The position numbers and the translations under genes are program-made. Shown here one piece after another: positions 5,981 through 11,597 of a stretch of 11,597 bases of DNA. Within the stretch, counting starts at the first letter, position 1. Every line of letters begins with the position of its first letter. This stretch comes from Candidatus Kuenenbacteria bacterium (GTDB lineage: Bacteria > Patescibacteriota > Patescibacteriia > UBA2591 > PGYQ01): positions 1 to 11,597 of the forward strand of contig JACQWZ010000044.1 in assembly GCA_016209005.1 (NCBI GenBank), given 5' to 3'. The notes below the pieces were generated by a model that did no database searches, was not told the DNA's origin, and was given only the letters and a program-made list of their open reading frames with translations.

Positions 5981-6707
5981 TTCAAAAGACGCAATACATA
6001 AAGCGTGGCTGTATCGTTTATTATCCGCAATTTATGATAATCAAATATTGGCCAACTCGCTTTATTTTAAAGGAGGAACTTGCGCGGCAATGCAAGAGTT
6101 TTTAGATAGATTTTCAATCGATCTTGATTTTGATTATGTTGCTGAAAAAAAGGATTTAGCTATAATAAAAAATAATTTAGAAATAATTTTTGCAAATCTG
6201 GGATTGATTATTAAAGATTCTAGTAAAAATACGCCTCAATATTTTTTAAAATATCCAACCAATAAAGAAAATAAAAGAAACACGATAAAAATAGATGTAA
6301 CAATGCCTTCGCCTAAATCTAATCAGTATGAGCCAGCAAGATTAAAAGAAATAGACAGAATTGTTTTTTGCCAAACAATCGAGACTATGTTTGCGAATAA
6401 ATTAGTCGCCTTAATTGATCGTTGGGAAAAAAATAATTCAATCGCCGGGCGCGATTTATATGACATTCATCATTTTTTTATTAATGGCTATCAATATAAT
6501 AAAAATGTTATTATTGAAAGGCGAAAAAATAGCGATCTAAAATTTTTCTTTCAAAAATTAGTTGATTTTATTCAAAAAGAAATCACTGAAACTATTATCA
6601 ATCAAGATATCAATATGTTATTGCAGCCGCAAAAATTTCAAAGCATTAGAAAAACCCTAAAACAAGAAACTTTGATGTTTTTAAATGATGAGATTAAGAG
6701 ATTATAA
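5967..6707 (+). CDS. abiEii: AbiEii/AbiGii-family nucleotidyltransferase toxin
   Basis: The 246-residue protein is a DNA polymerase beta-fold nucleotidyltransferase of the AbiEii family; related toxins stop growth by modifying tRNA with nucleotides, and the pair can act in phage defence. Catalytic features are intact: FKGGT (34-38), RFSIDLDF with D52 and D54 (48-55), a third acidic residue D110 in IKIDVTMPSP, K145 in ETMFANKLVALIDR, and GRDLYDI (161-167). Length is near, though on the short side of, the family norm. The start ATG lies inside the end of abiEi (ATGATTTTACCTAA). The stop TAA (6705-6707) lies inside the right direct repeat, so the gene ends exactly at the junction with the older sequence. 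The target RNA is unknown. Confidence 0.9.
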   Translation: MILPNSKDAIHKAWLYRLLSAIYDNQILANSLYFKGGTCAAMQEFLDRFSIDLDFDYVAEKKDLAIIKNNLEIIFANLGLIIKDSSKNTPQYFLKYPTNKENKRNTIKIDVTMPSPKSNQYEPARLKEIDRIVFCQTIETMFANKLVALIDRWEKNNSIAGRDLYDIHHFFINGYQYNKNVIIERRKNSDLKFFFQKLVDFIQKEITETIINQDINMLLQPQKFQSIRKTLKQETLMFLNDEIKRL

Positions 6708-6776
6708 TTCCAATCAATGGGGAAAAATTTATAAAATTTATAATGATAAAGTAAGCGCTGTTTATGTTAAAAAATA
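6704..6776 (+). pseudogene. Orphan 3' fragment of the GT-C gene (right direct repeat)
   Basis: The segment from ATAATTCCAAT at 6704 to about 6771 repeats 5073-5131. Read in frame it gives NSNQWGKIYKIYNDKVSAVY, then VKK and a TAA at 6774-6776. This is the C-terminus of the first GT-C protein with a duplicated KIY. It has no start codon and ends 17 bp before the next gene, where the ancestral GT-C gene would have ended if abiE were absent. Confidence 0.8.
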
Positions 6777-6793
6777 AAATAATTTGATTCATT

Positions 6794-7649
6794 ATGTTCC
6801 CAAAAATTTTTATAATTATTCCTACATTTAACGAAAAAGAAAATATAGAAAAATTAATTAAAAATATTTTTGCTTTAAAAATTGATAATTTCAGGAGTTA
6901 CGCACTATTAATGTGCATTTGGCTAATATTAGCTAAAAATGAAAAATTAACAAAAATTCAATGTTCGCTATCTTTAGCCATTTTTTGATTAAACTGCGTA
7001 AGTCCTGAATTTAGAAATAATTATTGTTGATGATAATTCACTTGATGGAACAAAAGAAATTATTCAAAATTTAAGTAAAAAATTCAACAAATTAACACCT
7101 ATTTTCCGTAAGGGACAAAAAAATTTTGCTCAATCATATCTTGAAGGATTTAAAATAGCATTAGAAAATAATGCTAAATATATAATTCAAATGGATGCGG
7201 ATTTTTCTCATAACCCTTTATATTTAAAAGAGATAATAAAAAATTTAAAAGACAATGATGTAGTGATAGGTTCTAGATATACAAATGGAGGAAGTATTAA
7301 GCGTTGGCCTTTTTGGCGTAAATTTTTAAGTAAAATCGGAAATTTATTTGCGGCTTTTGTAATAAACACAAAAATAAATGATTTAACAACTGGGTTTGTG
7401 GGATGGCATGGATTAATTTTAAAAAAAATTATTTCAAAAAAAATTACAACTAATGGATACGCTTTTTTGATTGAATTAAAATATTTAGCACTTAATAATA
7501 ATGATAGAATTAAAGAAATACCAATTATATTTACAGATAGATTAAATGATAAATCTAAAATGAATAAAAAAATTATTTTGGAAGCAATGTTATTTTGTAT
7601 TAAATTATTATTCAATCAATTTTTATACAACAAACGAAAAAATAATTAA
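6794..7649 (+). pseudogene. Polyprenyl-phosphate (DPM1-like) GT2 glycosyltransferase, disrupted by a MITE
   Basis: The 5' part (6794-6891) encodes MFPKIFIIIPTFNEKENIEK, the nucleotide-sugar-binding start of a GT2 enzyme. The rest (7008-7649, another frame) continues with LEIIIVDDNSLDGT, the catalytic QMDADFSHNP, VIGSRYTNGG and the DLTTGF acceptor motif. Removing the 116-bp element and one 5-bp duplicate rejoins the frames (KIDN-LEIII) into a 244-residue protein, the usual size of DPM1-type polyprenol-phosphate mannosyl/glycosyl synthases. As it stands the first reading frame stops at 6986-6988 inside the element. A start at the ATG 7191 would lack the sugar-nucleotide site. No other stop or frameshift is present, so the insertion is probably recent. 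The intact GT2 at 9363 could substitute. Confidence 0.92.
6892..7007. mobile_element. 116-bp MITE with 13-bp terminal inverted repeats and 5-bp target duplication
   Basis: The ends are CAGGAGTTACGCA (6892-6904) and TGCGTAAGTCCTG (6995-7007), inverted with one mismatch. AATTT is duplicated exactly on both sides (6887-6891 and 7008-7012). Inside are a perfect 12-bp palindrome GCTAATATTAGC (6922-6933) and no transposase. On the minus strand a short frame begins MAKDSEH at 6981 and another ends with a TAA inside the left terminal repeat, as expected if the element is an internally deleted insertion sequence; this last point is inference. It must be mobilised in trans. Confidence 0.92.
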
Positions 7650-7661
7650 ATTAAATAATTT

Positions 7662-9323
7662 ATGAATATAAAAAATTTATTTAAAGATATTAATAAAAAA
7701 GAATGGCTGATGATTGTGATAATGATTTTTTTTATAATCATAATTACTTCCATTCCTCATATTTATGGCTTTTTAAATACTCCGGATGATTTCTCTTATC
7801 TCGGCAGACAAGCACTAAATTCTCACGACACACCGGTTTATTTTTCTTATTTAGAACAAGTAAAACAAGGGGAATGGTTATTTAAAAATTTATTTACTTC
7901 AGAATCACAAACAAAAATAATCTTTAATCCTTTTTGGTTAGGCGTTGGATTAATTGGAAAGTTATTTTTACTGCCCGTTACTTTAACTTTTCAAATTGCT
8001 AGAATTCTACTAATACCAATTTTAATAATCATATCTTATCTTTTTATTTCATTTGTTTTAGAAAATAAAGGGAAAAGAAAAATTTGTTTTATTTTGTTGT
8101 TATTCTCTTCTGGATTAGGTGCTCTTTTTTCAAATTGGTTAATATTGTTTTATCATTCAAGTTATGGTTATATAAATTGGTCTATGGATCTCTGGGTGCC
8201 TGAATCAAATATTTTTTTTACTTTTTACCATACCCCACATTTAATTGCTTCGTTAAGTTTAATATTATTAATTTTTCTCTTTATTTTACTTGCTTTTGAA
8301 AATAACAAAAAATTTTATAGTATTTTAGCGGGAATTTTTGCCTTATTTCTTTTTCAGTTTCATCCTTTTCATATACCTACTATTTTTGGAATATTAAGCG
8401 TTTATTTATTGTTTTTATGTATAAAATACAAAAAAATCAAATGGAATTTAATTAAACATTTTATAATATTAATTTTAATTTCCTTGCCCTCAATAATCTA
8501 CCATCTTTTAACATTAAAATATAATTGGCTAACTTGGCAAAAAGCTATACAAAACGTCTGCTTAACTCCTTCATTTTTAATGACCTTAATTAGTTATGGA
8601 TTATTAATTATTCTTGCTTTAATAGGATTAATTTCTATTTTTAAAAATAAAAAATATAAAAATGACAAATTTCTTTTTTTAATTATTTGGCCCATAACTC
8701 AATTGTTACTTATATACTCACCTTTAAACTTTCAAAGAAGATTAACCGAGGGACTCCATGTGGGTATAGTATTATTAGCGAGTTTTGGTTTATTTTTTAT
8801 TTATAATTTTTTAAAAAATAAAATGAAATCAGTTAATTTTGAATTATTTGTTAATAATAAATTATTAATTTTTTTTGTGTTTATTCTATTTTTTGCTCTT
8901 TCAAATATTGTTATTTTATGGAAAGATGTTAACTTTATTTATGCGCAATCTGACATTTTTTATATTTCAAATAATAAAAAAATAGCAATAAAATGGCTAG
9001 CGCAAAATACTAACGATGAAGCAATAATTTTTTCTTCTCCAATTAATGGAAATATTATTCCTGCTTTTAGCGCTAGAACTGTTTATGCGGGACATGGAGT
9101 GGAAACAGCTTTTTATTTAGAAAAAATAAAAGAAATTGAATGGTTTTTTAAAAATAATAAAAATGACGCTAAAAAATACCAATTTTGTAAAAAAAATAAA
9201 ATTGATTATTTATTTTATGGCAATGAAGAAAAAAAACTTGGCGAGTTTAATCCAGAAGAGAAAGATTATTTAGAAAAAATTTATCAAAATAAAGAAGTAA
9301 ATATTTATAAAATAAAATTATAA
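7662..9323 (+). CDS. GT-C-type polytopic membrane glycosyltransferase (uncharacterised)
   Basis: This 553-residue protein has an N-terminal helix (about 14-33) and a long first outer loop with TPDDFSYLGRQ (40-50) and HDTPVYFSYLEQVKQG (55-70). Roughly ten further helices lead to about residue 420, followed by a soluble C-terminal domain (about 430-553) with FSARTVYAGHGVETAFYLEK. The acidic first loop and topology fit a GT-C enzyme using a polyprenyl-phosphate sugar outside the membrane. YHTPHLIASL in the middle is typical of this group. It follows the broken GT2 by 12 bp without a Shine-Dalgarno site (AAATAATTTATG), so it is probably cotranscribed. Donor, acceptor and product are unknown, and the function is inferred from topology and neighbours. 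Confidence 0.75.
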   Translation: MNIKNLFKDINKKEWLMIVIMIFFIIIITSIPHIYGFLNTPDDFSYLGRQALNSHDTPVYFSYLEQVKQGEWLFKNLFTSESQTKIIFNPFWLGVGLIGKLFLLPVTLTFQIARILLIPILIIISYLFISFVLENKGKRKICFILLLFSSGLGALFSNWLILFYHSSYGYINWSMDLWVPESNIFFTFYHTPHLIASLSLILLIFLFILLAFENNKKFYSILAGIFALFLFQFHPFHIPTIFGILSVYLLFLCIKYKKIKWNLIKHFIILILISLPSIIYHLLTLKYNWLTWQKAIQNVCLTPSFLMTLISYGLLIILALIGLISIFKNKKYKNDKFLFLIIWPITQLLLIYSPLNFQRRLTEGLHVGIVLLASFGLFFIYNFLKNKMKSVNFELFVNNKLLIFFVFILFFALSNIVILWKDVNFIYAQSDIFYISNNKKIAIKWLAQNTNDEAIIFSSPINGNIIPAFSARTVYAGHGVETAFYLEKIKEIEWFFKNNKNDAKKYQFCKKNKIDYLFYGNEEKKLGEFNPEEKDYLEKIYQNKEVNIYKIKL

Positions 9324-9362
9324 ATATTTATTTAATTTAATAGCATTGCTAAAAAATAATTT

Positions 9363-10118
9363 ATGCTTATAGAATTTTGTGTGCCGGTTCACAATGAAGA
9401 AAAAATTTTAAAAAACAATATTTTAAAATTATTAAATTATTGTCATAATCAAAATTTTAATTTTGATTGGAAAATAGTGCTAATTAATAATGGCTCGCAA
9501 GATAATTCTGAAAAAATTTGCCAAGAATTATTTAATCAATATTCTCAAAAAATAAAAATAGAAAATATCAAACAATCAGGCAAAGGACGAGCCTTAAAAT
9601 TTTATTGGCAAAAAAGTAAAGCTGACATTGTTATTTATATGGACATTGATTTGGCGGTTTCTTTAGATAATATTCCTAATTTAATTGAGCCAATTGTCCA
9701 AGAAAATTATGATTTAATAATTGGCTCTAGATTATTATCAGATTCAAAAATCAAAAGATCTTTTATTAGAGAATTAAGTTCACAAACTTATAATTTTTTA
9801 TCAAAAATTATTTTAGGACATTATTTTTCTGATTTGCAATGCGGGTTTAAAGCGATTAAAGTTGATGTTTTTAAAAAAATCGCGCCCTATATTCAAAATA
9901 ATAAATGGTTTTTTGACACTGAACTTATTGTTTTTGCTAATTATTTTAAATATAAAATAAAAGAAATTCCAATTGAGTGGCAAGAAAACCGGTATGATGA
10001 AAGAAAAAGCAAAGTTAATTTAGTAAAAGATAGTTTGAAATTTTTAATAAATTTAATTAAATTAAAAATAAGATTGAACCGATTATATAAAAACAAAAAT
10101 TCAGAAAATTTATACTAA
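9363..10118 (+). CDS. Polyprenyl-phosphate glycosyltransferase, GT2 (DPM1/Alg5-like)
   Basis: This 251-residue cytoplasmic GT2 enzyme should transfer a sugar from a nucleotide sugar to a polyprenyl phosphate, making the donor used by the adjacent GT-C proteins. Visible motifs are CVPVHNEE (6-13), the metal-binding DID (94-96) in YMDIDLAVS, IGSR (120-123), DLQCGFKA (157-164), FFDTELI (183-189) and IPIEW (202-206) with a downstream SKVNLVKDS. It is full length and has no added membrane helices, so it resembles Alg5/DPM1 more than the GtrB type with C-terminal helices. It begins 39 bp after the GT-C gene in the same AATAATTTATG context and ends the cluster. Which sugar it uses cannot be read from sequence. 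Confidence 0.88.
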   Translation: MLIEFCVPVHNEEKILKNNILKLLNYCHNQNFNFDWKIVLINNGSQDNSEKICQELFNQYSQKIKIENIKQSGKGRALKFYWQKSKADIVIYMDIDLAVSLDNIPNLIEPIVQENYDLIIGSRLLSDSKIKRSFIRELSSQTYNFLSKIILGHYFSDLQCGFKAIKVDVFKKIAPYIQNNKWFFDTELIVFANYFKYKIKEIPIEWQENRYDERKSKVNLVKDSLKFLINLIKLKIRLNRLYKNKNSENLY

Positions 10119-10138
10119 ATGTTTACCCAAAAACATTT

Positions 10139-10231
10139 GCCCGCTAAAATTTTAAAAAAATTTATGCAGGAGGTTCAACCTCCTACATGCTCCTACATAT
10201 AGAGGTTGTGAGTAGTTACACATTAGCGGGC
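10139..10231. repeat. Inverted-repeat-bounded element holding a palindrome
   Basis: GCCCGCTAA (10139-10147) and TTAGCGGGC (10223-10231) are perfect 9-bp inverted repeats enclosing 75 bp, in which lies the palindrome at 10165-10187. It sits between convergent genes, four bases from the RRM stop codon. It may be a composite dispersed repeat. No target duplication is clear. Confidence 0.55.
10165..10187 (-). terminator. Palindrome plus T tract, probable RRM gene terminator
   Basis: AGGAGGTTCAACCTCCT (10168-10184) is a perfect palindrome, extended to 23 bp with one mismatch. On the minus strand it is followed after about five bases by a run of seven T (10160-10154), as in an intrinsic terminator for the RRM gene 48 bp upstream. 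The core also occurs in the ftsK linker repeat, so it doubles as a dispersed palindrome. Confidence 0.5.
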
Positions 10232-10234
10232 GTG

Positions 10235-10654
10235 TCAAGCAATTAAGGAATGTTGCCGAACTTTCATCGGCTCTGCAACTAAAAATGTTGCCAAAGGAGC
10301 AGATGATTTTTTAAAAATTTCGACCTTTTTTTGTGATACAATTGTTATATGCGATTGTTTTTTACAAGATCTACCGCCAGTTCTTGGGCGAAAACCACCA
10401 TTATTTTCTTGAGGTCTAGCTTCGTTTACAGTGATTCTTCTGCCATCAACTTCTTTGCCATTGAACATTTCAATAGCTTTTTCTCCTTCTTCTACAGAAG
10501 ACATTTCTACGAAACCAAATCCTCTTGAACGACCAGTTATTTTGTCCATAATAATAATGGCTGAAACAACTGTTCCTGCTGCTGAAAAAACTTCTTTTAA
10601 TCTTTCTTCATTGGTATCATATGATAATCCACCAATATATAATTTTTGAGTCAT
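10235..10654 (-). CDS. RRM-domain RNA-binding protein with atypical C-terminus
   Basis: The protein starts with one RNA recognition motif (residues 1-82): RNP2 LYIGGL (5-10), RNP1 RGFGFVEM (44-51), and the typical INVEAR-like strand ITVNEARP. Such bacterial proteins bind single-stranded RNA and are common in cyanobacteria and CPR bacteria, often as abundant or cold-responsive proteins. Relatives end in a Gly/Arg-rich tail. Here the tail starts (NNGGFRPRTGGRS, 84-96) but is then followed by about 43 residues without glycine, from CKKQSHITIV to the end at LIA. Its stop is TGA, whereas the other intact genes end in TAA. A repeat element begins four bases beyond the stop. The tail may have been replaced by an insertion or recombination. 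RNA targets are unknown. Confidence 0.88.
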   Translation of the reverse strand: MTQKLYIGGLSYDTNEERLKEVFSAAGTVVSAIIIMDKITGRSRGFGFVEMSSVEEGEKAIEMFNGKEVDGRRITVNEARPQENNGGFRPRTGGRSCKKQSHITIVSQKKVEIFKKSSAPLATFLVAEPMKVRQHSLIA

Positions 10655-10730
10655 ATTTATTAAATATATATTTAAAATAAATTGTAAGTCGACCTGTTTT
10701 ATTCACTCCCTATTTTTTAAATGAAGAAAG

Positions 10731-10759
10731 AATATAAACTTACTGTTTATAACAGTAAA
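10731..10759 (-). promoter_or_regulatory. Probable RRM gene promoter
   Basis: On the minus strand TTTACT (10759-10754) and TATATT (10736-10731) are 17 bp apart. Transcription would begin near 10724 and leave a 5' leader of about 70 nt with no Shine-Dalgarno site close to the ATG. A leader of this length is compatible with post-transcriptional control. Confidence 0.4.
10740..10758. promoter_or_regulatory. Palindromic operator candidate
   Basis: TTACTGTTTATAACAGTAA has perfect 8-bp arms around a 3-bp centre. It lies in the divergent region between the RRM gene and the VirB2-like gene and fills most of the spacer of the predicted RRM promoter, where a bound repressor would block transcription. 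No T tract follows on either strand to make it a terminator. Confidence 0.5.
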
Positions 10760-10794
10760 CATTTTTTTCAAAAAGTCAATTTTTTTTATTATAG

Positions 10795-10803
10795 TTATCC
10801 ACA
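10795..10803 (+). other. Exact DnaA-box sequence
   Basis: TTATCCACA matches the DnaA-box consensus exactly and lies in an AT-rich intergenic region. A second exact copy at 4724-4732 is inside the GT-C coding region. There is no cluster of boxes, so this is noted as a possible DnaA-bound site, not an origin. Confidence 0.3.
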
Positions 10804-10811
10804 AAAATAGA

Positions 10812-10840
10812 TTGCTTTTTTGAAATTTCATAGCTATGAT
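10812..10840 (+). promoter_or_regulatory. Promoter of the VirB2-like gene
   Basis: TTGCTT (10812-10817) and TATGAT (10835-10840) are separated by an optimal 17 bp. The transcript would begin near 10847 and have a leader of about 43 nt carrying a Shine-Dalgarno site. Confidence 0.65.
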
Positions 10841-10873
10841 ATTTATATTTATATAAAAAATAATTTTTTAATG

Positions 10874-10884
10874 AAAGGGGGTGG
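10874..10884 (+). promoter_or_regulatory. Ribosome binding site that decides the start
   Basis: AAAGGGGGTGG closely matches the AAGGAGGTG consensus and sits 5 bases before the ATG at 10890. The GTG at 10881 is part of this site and cannot be the start. It is the only clear Shine-Dalgarno site in the window. Confidence 0.75.
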
Positions 10885-10889
10885 AAAAT

Positions 10890-11303
10890 ATGAAAATAAA
10901 AACAATAAGTAAAATAGTTTTTAGTTTTTTTCTAATTATATTTTGCGCCTCGTTGGTAATGCCAATAATAGCCAATGGCGCTGCATTAAATTCTACAGAC
11001 ATTTTAAATACTTCTGATATAGCAAAATCTGGACTACAAACACAAAACACATCTTTGCAAACTATAATTATGAATATTATTAATATTGTTTTAGGATTTT
11101 TAGGAATTATTGCAATTATAATAGTTATTATTGGTGGATTTAAATGGATGACTAGTGGAAAAAAAAAAAAAAAAACAACTGATGCTAGAAAATTAATTAT
11201 TGCTGGTTTAGTTGGATTAATAATTATTTTAATTGCTTACACGATTGTTAATTTTGTGCTTACTACGACTTTAGATACTACTAATGGAATTATGAAAAAA
11301 TAA
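10890..11303 (+). CDS. VirB2/TrbC-like small membrane protein (T4SS pilin family)
   Basis: The 137-residue product has an N-terminal signal-like helix (about 7-29, likely processed near ANGA), a short polar segment, and two hydrophobic helices (about 56-83 and 102-125) separated by GGFKWMTSGKKKKKTTDARK. This is the layout of VirB2/TrbC pilins and of the pilin-like proteins often encoded in CPR genomes. Those form pilus or secretion structures in type IV systems, though many CPR copies stand alone as here. Promoter, Shine-Dalgarno site and terminator make it a single-gene transcript likely to be well expressed. The basic turn between helices is encoded by 17 consecutive A residues (11159-11175), a slippage-prone site. 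No other conjugation gene is in view, so a true secretion role is unproven. Confidence 0.8.
   Translation: MKIKTISKIVFSFFLIIFCASLVMPIIANGAALNSTDILNTSDIAKSGLQTQNTSLQTIIMNIINIVLGFLGIIAIIIVIIGGFKWMTSGKKKKKTTDARKLIIAGLVGLIIILIAYTIVNFVLTTTLDTTNGIMKK
11159..11175 (+). repeat. A17 homopolymer within the VirB2-like gene
   Basis: Seventeen A residues encode K91-K95 plus flanking codon parts. One A fewer leads to CAA CTG ATG CTA GAA AAT TAA; one more leads to AAC AAC TGA. Either change truncates the protein before its last membrane helix. Confidence 0.9.
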
Positions 11304-11332
11304 TAAATATAAGATTTAATGTTAGATTTTTT

Positions 11333-11361
11333 AGCCCCCCTTATTTTAAGGGGGGCTTTTT
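11333..11361 (+). terminator. Intrinsic terminator of the VirB2-like gene
   Basis: AGCCCCCCTTA (11333-11343) and TAAGGGGGGCT (11347-11357) form a perfect 11-bp stem with a TTT loop, followed by a T tract (11357-11361). It lies 30 bp after the stop codon. Confidence 0.92.
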
Positions 11362-11414
11362 GACTTTTTTTAAAAAATATGACATTATTATTTAATTTTA
11401 TTATTTTAAATAAA

Positions 11415-11597
11415 TTCAGGATTATTTCTATCAGTAAAATGAGTAGTTCTATCTATAAATATGAATTCAAGGCTTTATTCAAGGTTAAATCTAAGGATGA
11501 ATTAAAGGTTACCTTTAAGGATTTATTCAAGGTTATATCTGAATTCGAGGTTATCTTTAGGTCTAAATTAAAGGCTTAAAGATGGATTCAATGTTAT
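11415..11597. repeat. Degenerate tandem array with 12-bp period, running to the window end
   Basis: AAGG recurs exactly every 12 bp at 11469, 11481, 11493, 11505, 11517 and 11529, each preceded mostly by TTC, TCT, TTA or TTT and followed by GTT-, GAT- or GCT-like bases. Looser copies follow (GAGG 11547, TAGG 11558, AAGG 11571, ATGG 11582) and one lies upstream (TTCAGG at 11415). The plus-strand frame is open to a TAA at 11577-11579 and would give four-residue repeats (EFKA, LFKV, ELKV, TFKD, LFKV, EFEV) from an ATG at 11439 or 11379. It has no Shine-Dalgarno site or promoter I can see. Whether it is coding, an iteron-like array or a decayed satellite is undecided. Confidence 0.65.

Noticed and set aside
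6986..6988. TGA read as an amino acid (recoded CPR code) to rescue the broken GT2
   Set aside because: The downstream part is in a different frame after the MITE, so reading through TGA would not restore the protein, and no intact gene uses TGA internally.
7208..7615. Minus-strand ORF of 135 codons over the disrupted GT2 gene
   Set aside because: It is antisense to clear GT2 motifs; hydrophobic appearance comes from the complement of AT-rich coding sequence.
10431..10649. Plus-strand ORF of 72 codons over the RRM domain
   Set aside because: It is antisense to an RRM with intact RNP motifs and has no start signals of its own.
4724..10803. Two exact DnaA boxes as evidence of a replication origin
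   Set aside because: They are 6 kb apart, one is inside a coding region, and there is no cluster of boxes or dnaA/dnaN neighbour.
10868..11050. Minus-strand ORF over the start of the VirB2-like gene
   Set aside because: It covers the strong Shine-Dalgarno site and signal helix of the real gene on the other strand.
11415..11597. CRISPR array
   Set aside because: The units are 12 bp and contiguous with no spacers, and no cas genes are present.

Overview
The window is very AT-rich and compact, with short intergenic gaps and TAA stops on nearly every gene. It combines an FtsK/SpoIIIE translocase, a bacterial RRM RNA-binding protein, a small VirB2/TrbC-like membrane protein and a run of polyprenyl-phosphate and GT-C sugar-transfer genes. 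This mix is typical of Candidate Phyla Radiation (Patescibacteria), probably a Parcubacteria-type genome, but that is inferred from gene content and composition only. The standard bacterial code fits: no long ORF needs TGA as a sense codon.

Layout. 1-3337 (minus strand): a MagIII-like HhH-GPD DNA glycosylase, a 420-bp gap holding a 147-bp inverted-repeat element, and ftsK, whose true 5' end appears separated from the rest by a 1-nt deletion in an A7 run. 3338-3409: a short divergent promoter region. 3410-10118 (plus strand): a sugar-transfer cluster of a GT-C membrane protein, a GT2 polyprenyl-phosphate glycosyltransferase, a second GT-C protein and a second GT2. The cluster has been hit twice. 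An AbiEi/AbiEii toxin-antitoxin cassette lies between imperfect direct repeats of the 3' end of the first GT-C gene, and a 116-bp MITE with a perfect 5-bp target duplication disrupts the first GT2. 10119-10889: an RRM protein gene on the minus strand with a terminator-like palindrome downstream and a palindromic operator candidate upstream. 10890-11361: a VirB2-like gene with a good promoter, Shine-Dalgarno site and intrinsic terminator. 11362-11597: a degenerate array with a 12-bp period running towards the window end.

How it works together. The GT2 enzymes would charge a polyprenyl-phosphate carrier with sugar on the cytoplasmic side, and the GT-C enzymes would use it on the outer face to glycosylate surface polymers or proteins. 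The intact second GT2 may cover for the broken one.

Most notable: (1) an extended -10 element (TGnTANANT or close) exactly 6 bp before the ATG of ftsK, the first GT-C gene and abiEi, implying leaderless mRNAs; (2) small palindromic or dispersed repeats that have entered coding sequences in frame (ftsK linker, GT-C loops), like Rickettsia palindromic elements; (3) the abiE junction scar; (4) the MITE with a reconstructible ancestral gene; (5) an A17 tract inside the VirB2-like gene; (6) the 12-bp-period array.
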